From an uncultured Lachnospiraceae bacterium (GTDB lineage: Bacteria; Bacillota; Clostridia; Lachnospirales; Lachnospiraceae): DNA of 46,592 nt. Each line of letters begins with the position of its first letter. The stretch's first letter is position 1. This document shows positions 27,424 to 36,031 of the stretch, piece by piece. Under the pieces are notes generated by a model that had not been told where the DNA came from, searched no databases, and saw only the letters and a program-made list of their open reading frames with translations. A program made the translations under genes and the position numbers. Location of the stretch: the NCBI GenBank assembly GCA_948470905.1, contig CAOKQK010000020.1, positions 1 through 46,592 on the forward strand. Reading direction: 5' to 3'.

Positions 27424-27470
27424 TTTATTCTCCTGTGTAGACCTGTAAATAAAAAAATCCATTTCAGCAC

Positions 27471-27499
27471 ATTATATCATATTAAAATTTGCCAGTCAT
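27471..27499 (-). promoter_or_regulatory. promoter of the DUF3048 lipoprotein gene
   Basis: On the minus strand ATGACT (27499-27494), a 17-bp spacer and a perfect TATAAT (27476-27471). Transcription would start about 40 bp before the gene. Confidence 0.65.
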
Positions 27500-27584
27500 C
27501 CTGTTGGCCGGAAAATTAAGAATTATTTATAATTCAGAATTACAGTATGCCCCAAAGAGGCGGCAACTATTTATGGCTTTTGGC

Positions 27585-27613
27585 TTGCGAAATGTCTCAG
27601 AGCATTATATACT
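27585..27613 (+). promoter_or_regulatory. promoter of the GT2 gene at 27773
   Basis: TTGCGA (27585-27590), a 17-bp spacer and TATACT (27608-27613). The start near 27620 falls just before the first stem of the predicted leader structure. Confidence 0.55.
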
Positions 27614-27632
27614 ATATTTGAAAATAAAGCAA

Positions 27633-27732
27633 CTGTCCAGACGGTTCCTATTGCCGCCGCGAGGCTTTGGAGCTTCGGGTTTGTCACACAAAGAACGCGT
27701 GAAAACATCTCGCGGAGATAACCAGTGGACAG
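27633..27732 (+). ncRNA. candidate structured 5' leader (cis-regulatory RNA)
   Basis: Nested complementary segments suggest a multi-branched fold. P1 pairs CTGTCCA (27633-27639) with TGGACAG (27726-27732). P2 pairs CCGCGAG (27657-27663) with CTCGCGG (27709-27715). Inside P2 lie GCT/AGC and TTTGT/ACAAA (27680-27684 with 27688-27692) hairpins. P1 starts about 13 nt after the predicted transcription start and ends 41 nt before the GT2 ATG. I could not match it to a riboswitch class I know. There is no terminator, so control, if any, would act on translation. Confidence 0.4.
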
Positions 27733-27772
27733 AAACGTTCCGGATAGTGCCAAAAAAGGAGATCAGGGATTT

Positions 27773-28702
27773 ATGAGCCTGTTAAGCGTGATCGTGCCCT
27801 GTTATAACGAGGAAGAAAATGTGGCGCTCTTTTATACAGAGCTTATGAAAAACAGCGCCTTTTTTGATGAAAAAAATATAGAACTGGAAATAATTTATAT
27901 AGATGACGGCTCTGTGGACGGAACTGTGGCAGAGGTGAAGAAGCTGCATGAGCAGGATGAACGGGTCCACATGGTTTCGTTTTCGCGTAATTTTGGCAAG
28001 GAAGCGGCAATGTATGCGGGGCTGGAGAACTCCCATGGCGACTATGTGGTGATGATGGACGTGGATCTGCAGGATCCGCCCGGACTTTTGCCGGAGATGT
28101 TTTCCTATATGGAACAGGGCTATGATTCTGTTGCCACAAGGAGGGTTTCGCGGAAGGGTGAGCCCCCTGTGAGGAGTTTCTTTGCCCGGAGGTTCTACAG
28201 CCTTATGAAAAAGATCTCGCGGACAGAGATTGTGGACGGGGCCCGGGACTACCGCCTCATGACCAGGCAGATGGTGGATGCGATCCTGTCCATGCAGGAG
28301 TATAACCGCTTTACCAAGGGCATCTTTGGCTGGGTGGGTTTTCGTACCAAGTGGATGGAGTATGAGAACGTGGAGCGCGCCAAGGGGGAAACCAAGTGGA
28401 ACTTCTGGAAGCTCTTTCTGTATTCGCTGGACGGCATTACGGCGTTCTCTACTGTCCCCCTGATGCTGGCGTCCGTGGTGGGGCTTTTCTTCTGCTTTTT
28501 TGCCTTTGTGATGATCGTTTTCATCATTGTGCGCAAGCTCATATTCGGGGATCCTGTATCAGGCTGGGCTTCTCTGGTCTGTATCATACTGATGGCCAGC
28601 GGCGTGCAGTATTTCTGTGTGGGCATCCTGGGCCAATACCTTGCCAAGACCTATATGGAAGTGAAACGGCGTCCTGTTTATATTGCCAGAGAGAAGCTGT
28701 AG
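27773..28702 (+). CDS. GT2 glycosyltransferase, DPM1/GtrB-like, membrane anchored
   Basis: A 309-residue glycosyltransferase of the polyprenyl-phosphate sugar synthase subgroup. It begins MSLLSVIVPCYNEEENVALF. YIDDGSVDGT and the intact metal motif MDVDLQDPPGLLPEM are present, followed by ARDYRLMTRQMVDAIL. Two C-terminal membrane helices (about 225-250 and 260-287) anchor it. The start is ATG 27773 with AGGAGATCAGGG upstream; an in-frame ATG at 27725 lacks a site. Unlike the minus-strand paralogue it has no adjacent GT-C gene. It sits alone behind the possible structured leader and converges with the GGDEF gene at 28731. Confidence 0.9.
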   Translation: MSLLSVIVPCYNEEENVALFYTELMKNSAFFDEKNIELEIIYIDDGSVDGTVAEVKKLHEQDERVHMVSFSRNFGKEAAMYAGLENSHGDYVVMMDVDLQDPPGLLPEMFSYMEQGYDSVATRRVSRKGEPPVRSFFARRFYSLMKKISRTEIVDGARDYRLMTRQMVDAILSMQEYNRFTKGIFGWVGFRTKWMEYENVERAKGETKWNFWKLFLYSLDGITAFSTVPLMLASVVGLFFCFFAFVMIVFIIVRKLIFGDPVSGWASLVCIILMASGVQYFCVGILGQYLAKTYMEVKRRPVYIAREKL

Positions 28703-28730
28703 GGCGGCGCAGTGAGGGGGGGATTGCCGA

Positions 28731-30008
28731 TCATGACACAATACGGTTCCTGCCCCCGTCCTTGCCCTTGTACAGTTTCTCATCCGCAAGCCGCAGATTC
28801 TTTCCGGCGTCTTTGGGGTCCCCCGGCACAATGCCGAAAGTCATGGTCACTTTTACGCTCTGCCCCTGATAGCAGCATTCCGCGGTGCGGATGGCATTCA
28901 TGAGCTGGTCCAGGGATGCCAGGGCGGCATCCAGCCCCATGTTTTCAAAGATCAGCAGAAATTCTTCACCGCCCCATCTTGCCACAGTGCCAATCCTGTC
29001 CATATGACGGCTCATGATGGAAGCCGTGTTCTGCAGTACCACGTCACCGCATTCATGCCCATAAGTGTCATTGACCTTCTTGAAGAAATCAATATCGCCG
29101 ATTGCCACGCAGAAAGGGGTGCCCTTTTCTGCGGATTTTTTCATGATCTGCTTCAGCCTTTTTTCGCCGGAACGGCGGTTGCAGAGGCTGGTGAGGGCGT
29201 CCTGTTCTATCAATGTGTACAGGGAGCGCTGCATGATGAGGGCGGACTGTCCAATCTCGCCCAGCTCATCAGAGCGGTTCAGGACGGAGGGGCTCAGCTG
29301 TGCGTCCAGGTTTCCAGCGGATACTTCTTTGAGAAAGCCGTGTATCTGCATCAGGACGGAAACGATCCTCTTGGTGTAAAAGAAGGTGAACAGGGAAGTC
29401 AATATTACAAGGACGATATCCACAGCCAGCAGGGGATACAGGGAGCGCCGGACGAAAGCGTCCACCTCGGCGGTGGGTTTTCCCACAAAAAGCATCCCTG
29501 CCACAGTACCATCTTGATTTCGCAGTGGCACATAATAAGAAAAATAGCTGAGGCCGTAGATAAGGGTCTTTTTATAAAATTTTGGGTTGCCGTTCTTTAA
29601 GACTTCCTCGGCAATTTCCGACGGCGCTGCGGAGCCGATGATGCGCCCGCCGTCGCTGCTCGTGATGGTGGTGAGGGCGCGGGTGTCCTGATAGAAAAAG
29701 GTGATCTCCATCCCTGTGTCTGCCTTGATACGGTCGATCAGCGCATAGTCTGCCGTCAGGTCATGGCCCCCCTTTTGAAAATGAAAGGTGTTCCCCTCCT
29801 GGAGCTCATAGTCCCCTGGATACAGAGCGTCAAACATGGTGACGATATTCCCGGACACATTGCTCAGTTCGATTTCTACCTCGGAATACATGGACATTGT
29901 AAACCGATGCGTGCCCACGCCCAGGATGATCAGCCCGAAAAGCAGCAGGGGAAGGGAAGTGATAGTCTGAAGTACATATGATAATTTTCCTTTGCCGGTG
30001 GATCTCAA
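28731..30008 (-). CDS. membrane diguanylate cyclase with Cache-like sensor, HAMP and GGDEF
   Basis: A 425-residue protein likely to make cyclic di-GMP. The first membrane helix is at about 15-35. An extracellular Cache-like sensor domain (about 37-190) contains a YYVPLRNQDGTVAGMLFVGKP segment typical of single Cache domains. A second helix follows (about 190-212), then HAMP (about 213-265) and GGDEF (about 268-425). The active site reads WGGEEF, a functional variant. The position of the inhibitory RxxD site reads DRIG, so product inhibition is probably missing. The start is TTG 30008 with GGGGGTG upstream. The extracellular signal is unknown. Confidence 0.9.
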   Translation of the reverse strand: MRSTGKGKLSYVLQTITSLPLLLFGLIILGVGTHRFTMSMYSEVEIELSNVSGNIVTMFDALYPGDYELQEGNTFHFQKGGHDLTADYALIDRIKADTGMEITFFYQDTRALTTITSSDGGRIIGSAAPSEIAEEVLKNGNPKFYKKTLIYGLSYFSYYVPLRNQDGTVAGMLFVGKPTAEVDAFVRRSLYPLLAVDIVLVILTSLFTFFYTKRIVSVLMQIHGFLKEVSAGNLDAQLSPSVLNRSDELGEIGQSALIMQRSLYTLIEQDALTSLCNRRSGEKRLKQIMKKSAEKGTPFCVAIGDIDFFKKVNDTYGHECGDVVLQNTASIMSRHMDRIGTVARWGGEEFLLIFENMGLDAALASLDQLMNAIRTAECCYQGQSVKVTMTFGIVPGDPKDAGKNLRLADEKLYKGKDGGRNRIVS

Positions 30009-30371
30009 AATTACACCCCCTCATGTGCTTTGGCACGCATGTCAGTCAGTGTTCCTCACAATAGGGCCCTTCTCCGAAAGGGTTCCATTGTAGGAAGCTT
30101 CCTTATACAAAATTGTATCATTATGCCTGCCCTTGCGGAGGCAGGATCTGATATCCGGAACTGCATTTCTCTCAAATTTATAATTTCAGCGTGCCGTTAT
30201 GTGTATTATGGTCAATATTTGGAAGTGGTTCCGGTTTTCTTTTGTATACAGTCCTGTATTCAGTATACTAAGTTTTGAGAAAGAAAGCAACAGTCCTTTA
30301 CTTTTTCGGATATTTTTGATAAGATGGCTGTATGATTAAGAGAAATCCCAGAGTAGGGGGGGCGGCAGGCT
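30009..30371. other. divergent intergenic region between two GGDEF genes, with candidate promoters both ways
   Basis: Plus strand: TTTACT (30297-30302), 17 bp, TAAGAT (30320-30325), leading to the gene at 30372. Minus strand: TTGCTT (30290-30285), 17 bp, TATACT (30267-30262), leading to the gene ending at 28731 with a ~245-nt leader. No other gene or strong structure is seen. Confidence 0.45.
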
Positions 30372-32141
30372 TTGAATGATTCAGTATTGACAGAGGTATA
30401 TCCTGTGGGCAGGTTTGACAGCGCCCTGATGGTGCAGGACGGCAACAGGCAGGTATTTGAGCTCTTGGGAGAATATCTCTATTCGCCGCTTTATAAGATG
30501 GTCCTGAAGAAGGATGTGGGACGCCTGGAAGCAGCAGTGAAGGGCTGCACAGAGGAAGAAGCTGTGGACGAATGTGTACAGCTCATAGACGCCCAGGGGG
30601 AGTACGAAAAATATATTGTCAGCGTGCGCAGGGACGGCAGCGAAGGGTATTATATTGAGTTTCAAAATGTTTCTGTCGATAAGCAGCAGGCGAAAAGTTT
30701 TAAGAAAAGGCTTCTGATGGCGGACGATTTCCTGACGGTTGCAGGTAATCTCTTTTTTACGTATACACCCCGGCTTAATCATTTTCATATGTTCTGGGTG
30801 AATGATGAGCAGAAAGTCGATGTGTTCAATACCAACCTTGACGAATGGATGGATCAGATGACAGGCGGCAACCTGGTCATGGGGCAGGACAGGGAGGTCT
30901 TCGAGATGTTCTGTGAGGTCCTGCGGGAAGCAGAGCACGGCCATACGTTTCGTTTTCGCGGGAGCATCCTCAACAAGGGAGAGAGCAGGGATGCCTACAG
31001 GATAAAATTCCTTCCCCGCGTATATGACGGCGAGAAGGTAGTTTTGGGGACGTGGACGGTCATCAATGAGCAGACGGGCAATGAGGTTGAGGATTACGTG
31101 GAGGGGAGCTATGTGGATCCCCTGACGAGGATATTGAACAAGCGGGCCATTACAGAGTATGCGGAGGAGGCGGCAGCCTCAGGGGAGAAGATTGCCCTTG
31201 CCCTGATAGATATAGATAATTTTAAGGATGTGAACGATACCTACGGGCATCTGTTCGGGGATCAGGTGATCGCTGCCACCGCAGACATAGCCAGAAAGGT
31301 CGTTGGGGAGAAAGGGGCCGTAGGGCGTATTGGCGGCGACGAGTTCATGGTGGTGATGAAGCGGTATGAAGATGAGCTGGACCTGCGCAATTACCTGCGG
31401 ACGATCAAGACCAGGGTGGCGTCGCTTTTTCAGGACAGGCTCAATGGGAACAGGATCTCCTGCTCCATTGGCGCGGCGCGTGCGGGCATTGACGCCGATA
31501 ATTACAAGGACCTGTTCCGCATTGCCGACAAGGCGCTCTATATCGCCAAGCAGAAAGGCAGGAACCGCTTCATTATTTATAAGCCGGAGCTGCACGGCCA
31601 GTTTAATGTCTCCGATGATGACTATGACATGACAGAGATCAGGGACACCTTTTATTCCGCCAAGGATATGAACAGGCTCAACGAGCTGCTGGCGGACACG
31701 ATCATAAACGGCAGCAGCCGTCTGCCCGGTCTGCTGGAGCATGCGGCGCATACCCTGATGCTGGACAGGCTGTTCATCGTATGGGGAGAGGAGAGGCAGG
31801 TGCTTGCTGCATATCCGGCAGAATATAAGCTGACGGAGGACAGCCGCGACATATTGGAGGGACAGCAGTATCAGCAGATGTTCCATAACGATATGCTGAT
31901 GATAACAAATGTCAATATGCTGGAGTACAGTATGCCGGAGGCTTATGGTCTTTACCGCGGAAACGGGGTTCTGAGCCTGATGCAGCATCTTCTGAGAGAT
32001 CGCGGGGGCAGGTGCATTGGCATGATGATGGCGGAGGAATGTACCAATATGAGGCATTTCCCTCAGCTTGCACAGCAGCTTTTTGAAAGTATGTGCCATA
32101 TTGTCAATGCGGTATTGATAAAAGAAGGGCTTGACAAGTGA
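30372..32141 (+). CDS. GGDEF protein with N-terminal PAS-like and C-terminal GAF-like regions
   Basis: A 589-residue soluble protein; no membrane helix is evident. Residues about 1-230 resemble one or two PAS-like modules (for example FRFRGSILNKGESRDAYRIKF). Residues about 240-400 form a GGDEF domain with the canonical motif GRIGGDEFMVV and DNFKDVNDTYGHLFGD for GTP binding. The residues where RxxD would lie read GEKG, so no inhibitory site. The last ~180 residues may be a GAF-like domain (weak, by secondary-structure pattern only). The start is TTG 30372 after GGGGGG. It lies divergent from another GGDEF gene, and its last codons contain the promoter of ileS. Confidence 0.82.
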   Translation: MNDSVLTEVYPVGRFDSALMVQDGNRQVFELLGEYLYSPLYKMVLKKDVGRLEAAVKGCTEEEAVDECVQLIDAQGEYEKYIVSVRRDGSEGYYIEFQNVSVDKQQAKSFKKRLLMADDFLTVAGNLFFTYTPRLNHFHMFWVNDEQKVDVFNTNLDEWMDQMTGGNLVMGQDREVFEMFCEVLREAEHGHTFRFRGSILNKGESRDAYRIKFLPRVYDGEKVVLGTWTVINEQTGNEVEDYVEGSYVDPLTRILNKRAITEYAEEAAASGEKIALALIDIDNFKDVNDTYGHLFGDQVIAATADIARKVVGEKGAVGRIGGDEFMVVMKRYEDELDLRNYLRTIKTRVASLFQDRLNGNRISCSIGAARAGIDADNYKDLFRIADKALYIAKQKGRNRFIIYKPELHGQFNVSDDDYDMTEIRDTFYSAKDMNRLNELLADTIINGSSRLPGLLEHAAHTLMLDRLFIVWGEERQVLAAYPAEYKLTEDSRDILEGQQYQQMFHNDMLMITNVNMLEYSMPEAYGLYRGNGVLSLMQHLLRDRGGRCIGMMMAEECTNMRHFPQLAQQLFESMCHIVNAVLIKEGLDK

Positions 32142-32160
32142 AAATTTATGGAGCTATAAT
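32131..32160 (+). promoter_or_regulatory. promoter of the ileS T-box leader
   Basis: Perfect TTGACA (32131-32136) and perfect TATAAT (32155-32160) with an 18-bp spacer. The -35 overlaps the last codons and stop of the GGDEF gene. Transcription near 32167 starts the T-box. Confidence 0.88.
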
Positions 32161-32166
32161 GTCATA

Positions 32167-32620
32167 AAATACAAATGCGCAGACGAAGAAAGTAATTGCC
32201 CAGAGAACGTAACAGCGAGCCGGCGGCGGTGTGAGGCCGGTACAAGTAGCAGGGCAGTGAAGATCACTTCCGAGCAGCCAGGGCGAAAGGAAATCCGGGA
32301 GAAATTCGGGGCTTCCCTGTAGTTTTGGACGGTGTTCCCCCGTTACGGGAAGCCATATAATTCTTCTAGTATATCATTGCGTTAATCTTGAAGTAATCAG
32401 TGCTTGATGCTTGCGTCAGCGCAAGGCGGCGGAAGGAGGCGATGCGGTGGACACGCCACCTGACAACAACGCAGCGATGGCGTGAGCAGCGAATGCTGAT
32501 TACTCAAGAATTAATGCAATGATGTACTAGCCTTTTGGCAGGGGAACGTATGATGTAATAGGTGGTACAGCGGGAATGTGTAAGTCTCGTCCTTTTACAA
32601 GGGCGGGGCTTTTTCTTTTA
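32167..32620 (+). promoter_or_regulatory. ileS T-box riboswitch, interrupted by a 165-bp element
   Basis: A tRNA-sensing leader controlling isoleucyl-tRNA synthetase. Stem I carries the GA-type AGTAA segment (about 32191), the conserved GAGCCGGCGGCGGTGTGAGG apical region (32216-32235) and the specifier ATC (Ile) at 32263-32265, in the context GAAGATCAC. Stem III is visible as GGACGG/CCGTTA (32327-32345). The T-box sequence TAGGTGGTACAGCG lies at 32559-32572. A terminator stem follows: 32582-32594 pairs with 32599-32611 (13 pairs, 3 of them G-U), then TTTTCTTTT. Between stem III and the T-box sequence, 32366-32530 is foreign repeat DNA. Uncharged tRNA-Ile would be expected to stabilise the antiterminator. 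Confidence 0.92.
32366..32530 (+). mobile_element. MITE-like element, copy 1 (165 bp)
   Basis: The ends are CTAGTA and TACTAG. The left arm (32366-32400) and right arm (32496-32530) are imperfect inverted repeats, matching at about 31 of 35 positions. The interior shares blocks with the copy at 41103-41268, including GCAAGGCGG, GAAGGA, GCGATG and ACAACGCAGC, in opposite orientation. It encodes no protein. It resembles a non-autonomous palindromic mobile element. It lies within the ileS T-box. Confidence 0.8.
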
Positions 32621-32633
32621 TCATCAAGCGCAG

Positions 32634-32764
32634 AGACGGAACTTAAAACACAACAGTCTTGCAGCGGAAGCCCCCGGGAGATTTTTCAGATGCTGTGTTG
32701 CAGCTGAAAATTACTCCCCCACCAGGGGGGCTGAAGGGGCTGAAGCGAAAGACGGAACTTAAAA
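32634..32764 (+). repeat. direct repeats around a long hairpin in the ileS 5' region
   Basis: AGACGGAACTTAAAA occurs at 32634-32648 and again at 32750-32764. Between them lies a long imperfect hairpin: AGCCCCC...ATTTTTCAG pairs with CTGAAAATT...GGGGGGCT, with a loop around 32690-32703. It is downstream of the T-box terminator and ends 16 bp before the ileS start. The right arm, GCAGCTGAAAATTACTCCCC, resembles sequence next to the second MITE-like copy (about 41269-41300). Confidence 0.7.
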
Positions 32765-32780
32765 TAAGAAAGGAGCAAAT

Positions 32781-35700
32781 ATGTACAAACAGGTTTCTAC
32801 TGATCTAAATTTTGTGGAGCGCGAAAAAGCAATCGAAAAATTCTGGAAGGACAATAACATCTTTAAAAAGAGCATTGACAGCCGCAGGGAGGGCCCGGTC
32901 TACACCTTCTATGACGGGCCGCCCACAGCGAATGGAAAGCCTCACATCGGGCATGTGGAGACACGCACGATCAAGGACATGATCCCCAGATACCGCACCA
33001 TGAAGGGCTGCATGGTGCCCAGAAAGGCGGGGTGGGATACCCACGGCCTGCCTGTGGAGCTGGAAGTGGAGAAGCTTCTGGGGCTGGACGGTAAGGAACA
33101 GATCGAAGAATACGGGCTTGCGCCTTTTATCGACAAGTGTAAGGAAAGCGTCTGGAAATACAAGGGGATGTGGGAGGATTTCTCCGCCATCGTGGGTTTC
33201 TGGGCAGATATGGATGATCCTTACGTTACCTACAGCGACGAGTATATTGAGTCCGAGTGGTGGGCGCTCAAGACCATCTGGGACAAGGGACTTTTGTACA
33301 AGGGCTTCAAGATCGTGCCCTACTGCCCCCGCTGCGGCACGCCCCTGTCCAGCCACGAGGTTGCCCAGGGCTATAAGGCGGTGAAGGAGCGTTCCGCAAT
33401 CGTGCGCTTCAAGTGCGTTGGCGAGGATGCCTATTTCCTTGCCTGGACCACCACGCCCTGGACCCTGCCCTCCAATGTGGCGCTCTGCGTACACCCGGAA
33501 GAAGCCTACTGCAAGGTAAAGGCGGCGGACGGCAATGTCTATTATATGGCGCAGGCGCTGCTGGACACTGTGCTGGGCAGGCTCGCCCAGGAGGGAGAGC
33601 CCGCCTATGAGGTGCTGGAGGCTTATGCCGGCAGGGAGCTGGAATACAGGGAATACGAGCCTCTCTTTGCCTGCGCGGGCGAGGCGGCAAAAAAACAGAA
33701 TAAGAAGGGACATTTTGTCACCTGTGACACGTATGTCACAATGACGGACGGCACGGGAATCGTACACATTGCGCCTGCTTTCGGTGAGGATGATGCCAAT
33801 GTAGGCAGAAAATACGACCTGCCCTTTGTGCAGTTTGTGGACGGCAGGGGCGATATGACAGCGGAGACGCCTTATGCCGGCAAGTTCGTCAAGGACGCGG
33901 ATCCGGATATCCTGAAGGATCTGGACAAAGAGGGGAAGCTTTTTGCCGCGCCCAAGTTCGAGCATGATTATCCCTTCTGCTGGAGATGTGACACACCGCT
34001 CATTTATTACGCGCGCGAGTCCTGGTTTATCAAGATGACGGCGGTGAAGGACGATCTGGTCCGCAACAACAAGACCATCAACTGGATCCCTGCCTCCATC
34101 GGAGAGGGGCGCTTCGGCAACTGGCTGGAGAATATCCAGGACTGGGGCGTGTCCAGGAACCGTTACTGGGGCACTCCCTTAAATATCTGGGAATGTGAGT
34201 GCGGGCACATGCAGTCCGTGGGCAGCCGTGAGGAGCTGTGTGCTTTGAGCGGCAGCCAGGAGGCGAAGACGGTAGAGTTTCACAGGCCCTACATTGATGC
34301 CATCACCATCCCCTGCCCCAAGTGCGGCAGGGAAATGAAAAGGGTGCCGGAGGTCATTGACTGCTGGTTTGACTCAGGGGCAATGCCCTTTGCCCAGCAT
34401 CACTATCCTTTTGAGAATAAGGAGCTGTTTGAACAGCAGTTCCCTGCAAAATTCATCTCGGAGGCAGTGGATCAGACCAGAGGATGGTTCTATTCCCTGC
34501 TGGCGGAATCCACCCTGCTCTTTAACAAGGCGCCCTATGAGAATGTCATTGTGCTGGGGCATGTCCTGGACGAGAACGGACAGAAGATGAGCAAGTCTAA
34601 GGGCAATGCGGTGGATCCCTTTGAGGCGCTGGAGGAGTTTGGCGCAGACGCCATCCGCTGGTATTTTTATACAAGCGCCGCGCCCTGGCTGCCCAAGCGC
34701 TTCTCTGGCAAGACGGTCATGGAGGGCCAGCGCAAGTTCATGGGCAAGCTGTGGAACACCTACGCGTTCTTTGTGCTGTATGCCAACATCGACGGTTTTG
34801 ACGCCGCCAGGTACAAATTGGAATATGATAAGCTCCCTGTTATGGATAAGTGGATGCTCTCCAGGCTCAACAGCGTGGTTGCGGAGGTGGACGAGGACCT
34901 TGACAAGTACCGGATCCCCGAGGCGGCTAAGGCGCTGCAGGATTTTGTGGAGGACATGAGCAACTGGTATGTCCGCCGCAGCCGCGAGCGCTTCTGGGCA
35001 AAAGGCATGGAGCAGGATAAGGTCAACGCCTATATGACGTTGTACACCGCCCTTGTTACCATCTCCAAGGCGGCGGCGCCCATGGTCCCCTTCATGACGG
35101 AGGAAATCTATCAGAACCTTGTGCGCACCAGCTTTGCGGATGCGCCGGAGAGTATCCATCTCTGCGAATTCCCTGTGTCCGAGGGGGCGCATATCGACAG
35201 GGAGCTGGAGGCTGACATGGAGGAGGTCCTGTCCGCGGTGAACATGGGCCATGCCTGCCGTGAGGATGCCGGGATCAAGAACCGCCAGCCGCTGAGCCGC
35301 ATGTATATCAAGGCTGCCCTGGAGCTGGGCGACTTCTACAAAGATATCATTGCGGATGAACTGAATGTGAAAGAGGTAGTCTTTACCGACGATGTGAGAA
35401 GCTTTACTACCTATACCTTTAAGCCGCAGCTTCGCACCGTGGGCCCTAAATACGGCAGGCAGCTGGGGGGGATTCAGAAAGCTCTGGCAGCCCTGGAGGG
35501 AAATGCCGCCATGGATGAGCTGAACGCCAGCGAGGCGCTGAAGTTGCAGGTGGACGGCGTGGCGGTGGAGCTGAAAAGGGACGACCTGCTCATCGATATG
35601 ACCCAGAAAGAGGGCTATGTGTCCCAGGAGGACAATAAGATGACGGTTGTGCTGGACACGAACCTCACCGAGGAGCTGATTGAGGAGGGCTTTGTCTACG

Positions 35701-35936
35701 AGATCATTAGCAAGATTCAGAACATGCGCAAGGACGCCGGGTTTGAGGTCATGGACCACATTAAGGTCTCTCTTAACGAAAATGAGAAGCTGAGCGCCCT
35801 GGCACAGAGAAACAGCGCGGCAATCTGCGGGAAAGTGCTGGCGGACGTGCTGACATCAGGAGAATCCTTCGCAGTGTCAAAGGAATGGGACAATGTAAAC
35901 GGGGAGAGGGTTGTGATCAGTCTGGAAAGGCTGTAA
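32781..35936 (+). CDS. ileS: isoleucyl-tRNA synthetase, long (eukaryote-like) type
   Basis: It charges tRNA-Ile with isoleucine. The 1051-residue class I synthetase has the HIGH motif at residues 55-58 (NGKPHIGHVE) and KMSKS at about 602-606. The CP1 editing domain (about 200-420) includes TTTPWTLPSN and DGTGIVHIAPAFGEDD. A C-terminal anticodon-binding domain follows. Features such as AGWDTHGLPVELEVEK and the absence of the C-terminal zinc finger place it in the IleRS2 group, which includes eukaryotic enzymes and mupirocin-tolerant bacterial forms. AAGGAGC precedes the ATG. It is controlled by the T-box upstream and is probably monocistronic. Confidence 0.97.
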   Translation: MYKQVSTDLNFVEREKAIEKFWKDNNIFKKSIDSRREGPVYTFYDGPPTANGKPHIGHVETRTIKDMIPRYRTMKGCMVPRKAGWDTHGLPVELEVEKLLGLDGKEQIEEYGLAPFIDKCKESVWKYKGMWEDFSAIVGFWADMDDPYVTYSDEYIESEWWALKTIWDKGLLYKGFKIVPYCPRCGTPLSSHEVAQGYKAVKERSAIVRFKCVGEDAYFLAWTTTPWTLPSNVALCVHPEEAYCKVKAADGNVYYMAQALLDTVLGRLAQEGEPAYEVLEAYAGRELEYREYEPLFACAGEAAKKQNKKGHFVTCDTYVTMTDGTGIVHIAPAFGEDDANVGRKYDLPFVQFVDGRGDMTAETPYAGKFVKDADPDILKDLDKEGKLFAAPKFEHDYPFCWRCDTPLIYYARESWFIKMTAVKDDLVRNNKTINWIPASIGEGRFGNWLENIQDWGVSRNRYWGTPLNIWECECGHMQSVGSREELCALSGSQEAKTVEFHRPYIDAITIPCPKCGREMKRVPEVIDCWFDSGAMPFAQHHYPFENKELFEQQFPAKFISEAVDQTRGWFYSLLAESTLLFNKAPYENVIVLGHVLDENGQKMSKSKGNAVDPFEALEEFGADAIRWYFYTSAAPWLPKRFSGKTVMEGQRKFMGKLWNTYAFFVLYANIDGFDAARYKLEYDKLPVMDKWMLSRLNSVVAEVDEDLDKYRIPEAAKALQDFVEDMSNWYVRRSRERFWAKGMEQDKVNAYMTLYTALVTISKAAAPMVPFMTEEIYQNLVRTSFADAPESIHLCEFPVSEGAHIDRELEADMEEVLSAVNMGHACREDAGIKNRQPLSRMYIKAALELGDFYKDIIADELNVKEVVFTDDVRSFTTYTFKPQLRTVGPKYGRQLGGIQKALAALEGNAAMDELNASEALKLQVDGVAVELKRDDLLIDMTQKEGYVSQEDNKMTVVLDTNLTEELIEEGFVYEIISKIQNMRKDAGFEVMDHIKVSLNENEKLSALAQRNSAAICGKVLADVLTSGESFAVSKEWDNVNGERVVISLERL

Positions 35937-36031
35937 CCATACGGTCAGCAGTTTGTGACGGTGGGAAGGAGATTGGGCATCTCTCGCAGCTGGGCGGCGG
36001 AATATCCGTCCAGCCGCAGAGGTGCCGATTA

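Noticed and set aside
34374-35759. 461-codon open frame on the minus strand across ileS
   Set aside because: A shadow of the synthetase gene with no ribosome site or recognisable domain.
35989-36012. hairpin CTGGGCGG/CCGTCCAG after ileS as a terminator
   Set aside because: The stem has a mismatch or wobble and no T-run follows on either strand.
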